Assembly: GCA_949502025.1 (NCBI GenBank)
Contig: CATBCG010000045.1
Span: 1 to 22,254 of the forward strand
Origin: MGBC131033 sp910585655
Lineage (GTDB): Bacteria; Bacillota; Clostridia; Lachnospirales; Lachnospiraceae
Direction: 5' to 3'
Length of the DNA: 22,254 nt
This document shows positions 21,818 through 22,254 of this stretch, piece after piece. Within the stretch, counting starts at the first letter, position 1; each line of letters begins with the position of its first letter. Both the position numbers and the translations under genes were made by a program. The notes beneath the pieces are model-generated. The model did not search any database, had not been told where the DNA came from, and saw nothing but the letters and a program-made list of their open reading frames with translations.

Positions 21818-21933
21818 GCAAATGCAATTTTCAATCGCTAAAATTATACCATGATTTGCATTTGCAGTCAAGAAAAAATGGCGAAAATTCGCCATTTAAG
21901 GCTTGATTAGATTATTAACTTTAGATCTAAAGT
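21818..21933. repeat. Cluster of palindromes upstream of the replication-type gene
   Basis: Three further inverted repeats follow: a perfect 10-bp pair GCAAATGCAA / TTGCATTTGC (21818-21827 and 21856-21865); a 10-bp hairpin AAATGGCGAA / TTCGCCATTT (21876-21885 and 21888-21897); and a perfect 16-bp palindrome, ACTTTAGATCTAAAGT (21918-21933). Together with the hairpin at 21779-21807 they fill the 173-nt gap before the next gene. A CTTGAT sequence (21902-21907) lies between the last two. The layout suits a rolling-circle origin or regulatory region. Confidence 0.6.
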
Positions 21934-21954
21934 CAGATGTGAGGGGGTGTAATT

Positions 21955-22254
21955 TTGTACTTTAAAACGACAATCATAGCCGGAGCTACTATTGAGGTGA
22001 CAAAAAGTTATACCAAAAGAGTAGGAGCGAAAGCCAGAGGAAAGAAGCGGAAGCCAACAGCGGAAGAGATTGAAAAGATAAACCAGCTAAATGCCGAGCG
22101 GACTTTAAGACTGCGGATAAACGCCAACTTTGGCGTAGACGATCTTTTTGTTACTCTTACATACAAAAAAGAGGAGAGACCGACGCCGGAACAGGCGCGG
22201 AAGAACCTCAAAAAGTTACTTAACGGTTTGCGGAAAGAATATAAAAAGCAAAAA
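21955..22254 (+). CDS. Replication-initiator-like protein, N-terminal part (runs off window)
   Basis: TTG at 21955 follows GAGGGGG (21941-21947) by seven bases and opens a 100-codon frame that is still open at the window end. The protein begins with a basic region (T-K-S-Y-T-K-R-V-G-A-K-A-R-G-K-K-R-K) and then has N-A-E-R-T-L-R-L-R-I-N-A-N-F-G followed by D-D-L-F-V-T-L-T-Y. F-V-T-L-T-Y looks like motif I of HUH-type Rep proteins, and the helical stretch after it (P-E-Q-A-R-K-N-L-K-K-L-L-N-G-L-R-K-E-Y) matches rep-like proteins I know from Firmicutes elements. The HUH and catalytic Tyr motifs would lie beyond the window, so the assignment is probable rather than certain. Confidence 0.6.
   Translation, partial: MYFKTTIIAGATIEVTKSYTKRVGAKARGKKRKPTAEEIEKINQLNAERTLRLRINANFGVDDLFVTLTYKKEERPTPEQARKNLKKLLNGLRKEYKKQK

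Noticed and set aside
22008..22211. 67-codon minus-strand frame near the window end
   Set aside because: It is antisense to the Rep-like gene, with no ribosome site or promoter.

Overview
The window looks like chromosomal DNA of a Gram-positive, Clostridia-type bacterium, most likely Lachnospiraceae-like. The reasons are strong AGGAGG ribosome sites throughout, moderate GC content, a TnpB-type insertion sequence, a lar nickel-cofactor cluster, OmpR-type two-component genes, and a Firmicutes-style integrated element at the right. This placement is inference from gene content, not from a marker gene.

Layout. (1) 1-248: the 3' end of an IS200/IS605-type tnpB gene and the right end of that element. 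(2) 408-1325, minus strand: a lone protein with two CPEC motifs that resembles a HEAT-like family often found as immunity-type proteins. (3) 1475-7085, plus strand: a tightly packed run of dtd (D-aminoacyl-tRNA deacylase), a trigger-factor-like FKBP lipoprotein, a DUF368 polyprenyl-phosphate transporter, and larE-larB-larC for the nickel-pincer nucleotide cofactor. larC is one unbroken frame and carries a long His-rich insert; no larA is present. (4) 7104-8786: a DUF362 protein with its own promoter, followed closely by an OmpR-type response regulator. (5) 8815-17321: a plus-strand operon of a ~1,791-residue STAND/AAA-like NTPase, a 353-residue partner with a C-terminal HEPN-like R-N-x3-H motif, a second OmpR-type response regulator, and a membrane histidine kinase. 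This is the best candidate for an undescribed system: a two-component pathway tied to a giant signalling-type NTPase and a possible HEPN protein. (6) ~17340 to the window end: the left part of an integrated mobile element, with a tyrosine integrase, an XRE repressor, several small genes, a Xis-like HTH protein, and a replication-initiator-like protein that runs off the edge.

How parts fit. LarB, LarC and LarE act in sequence on nicotinic acid adenine dinucleotide to make the cofactor of LarA-type racemases and epimerases, so a LarA homologue must lie elsewhere or the cofactor serves another enzyme. In region 5 the 3-nt, 15-nt and overlapping (ATGA) junctions argue that NTPase, partner, regulator and kinase are made together. 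In region 6 the XRE gene faces a perfect consensus promoter surrounded by helically phased repeats, as expected of a repressor-controlled switch. A second strong promoter next to the integrase reads only into a terminator, suggesting a ~90-nt small RNA. A cluster of palindromes directly before the replication-type gene could be an origin or nick site. No tRNA, rRNA or CRISPR array was seen.
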